This document shows, one piece after another, positions 62,858 through 64,000 of a stretch of DNA of 64,000 nucleotides. A model generated the notes under the pieces. The model worked only from the letters and a program-made list of their open reading frames with translations, was not told the origin of the DNA and did no database searches. This DNA comes from Pararobbsia alpina_A (lineage in GTDB: Bacteria > Pseudomonadota > Gammaproteobacteria > Burkholderiales > Burkholderiaceae): assembly GCF_965118125.1 (NCBI RefSeq), contig NZ_OZ221288.1, positions 2,542,001 to 2,606,000 of the forward strand. Direction: 5' to 3'. Numbering within the stretch: position 1 is the stretch's first letter; each line of letters opens with the position of its first letter. Made by a program: the position numbers and the translations under genes.

Positions 62858-63688
62858 TCACCGGGTCACCGCGCTGCTCGCGCGCAGCCCGGTGCTGCCG
62901 GCCGCATGGGGAGGGCTGCCGAAGCGGTGGGCCTCGCCTTCGCTCAGCCGTGCCTTGCGCGCATCGTACGAAAGATCGTCGAGTTCCTGTGGCGCGGCAT
63001 ACGCCGGCATATAGCGCCGGACAAACGACGCGGTCAGCACGACCTTGCGTTGATGCAGATCGACCAGGCCTTCGGCCCGCAGATCGTTAAAGTGCCGGTT
63101 TACCGACTCGCGCGACGTGCCGATGAATTCGGCGATCTTGTCCTGCGGAATCGAAAGATCGATCAGAATCGCGTGGCTATTGCCATCGTGAGTGAACTGG
63201 CGTCCGATCTGGCCGGCGAGCATGACGAAGACGTTCGTCAGGCGTTTCCGTACGTCATGCAGCGACAGATTTTCGATCAGCTGCTGCGATTCCTTCCAGC
63301 GGCGATACTGACTCGATGACACAAAGTCGCAGATCACGTCGTACCTGGCCACCAGGTCGCGGAAAACCGCTCGCCGGACGTAGCACACCACGCTCGACGC
63401 AAGGGTCTGCGCGAAATGCGTGTACTTGGCCTCGTTGAGCGCATCACCGTCGCCGAAAATCATGCCCGGCTTGATAAACGACAACGTGACCTCCTGCCCG
63501 TCTTCAGTGAGCCGATAGAGGCGCACGCTGCCCGACTTGAGCAGACAGACGAAGTCACTGTCGTCGTCCGGCGTATAGAGGGTCGAATGCTTGCGTATTG
63601 CTCTCTGATCGTTAAATGCGGGAAGCGCCTCATGGAGGCCATTGCGCTCGATGAGCGGGATCAGTTCGATCTGTCCGGCGAACCACAT
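62858..63688 (-). CDS. Crp/Fnr-family transcriptional regulator
   Basis: 276 residues from the ATG at 63688 (GGAG seven bases upstream). N-terminal cNMP-type sensor domain (LKSGSVRLYRLTEDGQEVTL, then PGMIFGDGDAL) without the Fnr cysteine cluster. C-terminal HTH with GTSRESVNRHFNDLRAEGL, whose R-E-x-x-x-R spacing matches the residues Crp uses to read TGTGA. This fits the two TGTGA-like sites at 58224 and 58296. The C-terminal ~35-residue tail is unusual. Its start is only 17 bp from the OtnI gene's stop, so the two are likely cotranscribed. Confidence 0.9.
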   Translation of the reverse strand: MWFAGQIELIPLIERNGLHEALPAFNDQRAIRKHSTLYTPDDDSDFVCLLKSGSVRLYRLTEDGQEVTLSFIKPGMIFGDGDALNEAKYTHFAQTLASSVVCYVRRAVFRDLVARYDVICDFVSSSQYRRWKESQQLIENLSLHDVRKRLTNVFVMLAGQIGRQFTHDGNSHAILIDLSIPQDKIAEFIGTSRESVNRHFNDLRAEGLVDLHQRKVVLTASFVRRYMPAYAAPQELDDLSYDARKARLSEGEAHRFGSPPHAAGSTGLRASSAVTR

Positions 63689-63704
63689 TGCGCGTCTCCT
63701 TCCT

Positions 63705-64000
63705 TCATGCGTGTTCTGCATTCCAGCGTTTGAACCACGACAAACCGTCGGACGTGCGTCCGCGCGGTACGTACTCGCATCCGACCCATCCTGCGTAGCC
63801 GAGCTCGTCGATCAGCTTCAACAGGTACGGGTAATTCACTTCGCCTTCATCCGGTTCGTGGCGATCCGGGACACCCGCGATCTGGATATGCCCGACATTC
63901 GCGATGGTCGAGCGGAGCTTGACCGCGAGGTCACCTTCCACGATCTGAGCGTGATACAGGTCGAACTGCACCTTGAGATTCGGCGCGCCGATTTCGGTCC
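63705..64000 (-). CDS. otnI: OtnI, 2-oxo-tetronate isomerase (Hyi family), C-terminal part
   Basis: Truncated by the window edge: only ~97 C-terminal residues are seen. NLKVQFDLYHAQIVEGDL and GYAGWVGCEYVPRGRTSDGL are signatures of hydroxypyruvate-isomerase-like TIM barrels, with the conserved Glu in CEYVP. In tetronate operons the OtnI branch isomerises 2-oxo-tetronate phosphates, which agrees with the LtnD gene at 56102. A plain hydroxypyruvate isomerase (Hyi) is the alternative. Confidence 0.8.
   Translation of the reverse strand, partial: TEIGAPNLKVQFDLYHAQIVEGDLAVKLRSTIANVGHIQIAGVPDRHEPDEGEVNYPYLLKLIDELGYAGWVGCEYVPRGRTSDGLSWFKRWNAEHA

Overview
The window looks like an accessory replicon (second chromosome or megaplasmid) of a Burkholderiaceae bacterium, of the Caballeronia/Paraburkholderia/Burkholderia type. 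The basis is high GC with strong GC3, a Burkholderia-style flagellin, a BpeEF-OprC/MexEF-OprN-type efflux operon, and many LysR, AraC, MocR, FadR and MalT-type regulators beside small catabolic operons. I see no rRNA or tRNA, no housekeeping cluster, no insertion sequence, no prophage and no CRISPR array. The genus is an inference from gene content.

Layout. 0-11 kb is regulatory and sensory: an M15-like protein, AraC and LysR regulators, two related histidine kinases without sensor domains each near a FixJ-type response regulator, a MscS channel fused to a cNMP-binding-like domain, and a MocR regulator. 10.7-21 kb is a stress and efflux block: LysR, an Old Yellow Enzyme, a MexS-like dehydrogenase and a three-gene RND pump. 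21-23 kb pairs a cytochrome P460 with a solitary CcsB haem-delivery protein. 23-25 kb is a lone, long flagellin with a clear sigma-28 promoter. 25-28.5 kb is a coupled two-gene NTPase module: an AAA ATPase with a winged-helix tail and a degenerate UvrD-like helicase. 28.6-37 kb holds a 13-bp tandem array, a methyltransferase, a Tat-exported deacetylase, an MFS transporter, a CHMI-like isomerase, and a tautomerase plus fumarylacetoacetate-hydrolase pair, with LysR regulators. 37-39.5 kb has an EF-hand protein and an AraC/AhpD-like pair.

39.5-49 kb is a lipid or alcohol degradation operon: two SDRs, a saccharopine-dehydrogenase-like protein, an acyl-CoA ligase and an SCP-x thiolase, with a MalT-type regulator and a further divergent SDR. 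49.6-55.1 kb is a group of poorly known envelope genes: a one-TM protein, an M15 peptidase with a peptidoglycan-binding domain, an SGNH hydrolase, and a divergent 710-residue membrane protein. 55.3-64 kb is a tetronate (C4 sugar acid) uptake and catabolism locus: a FadR regulator, LtnD, an epimerase-family dehydrogenase, a ribose-type ABC importer, an Asp/Glu-racemase-like protein, a Crp/Fnr regulator and the end of an OtnI isomerase.

Most notable are the coupled AAA/helicase pair, the SGNH/M15/membrane-protein cluster, two CRP-like operators in the tetronate locus together with an in-locus Crp-family regulator, and related short tandem repeats that include the stop codons of two unrelated genes.
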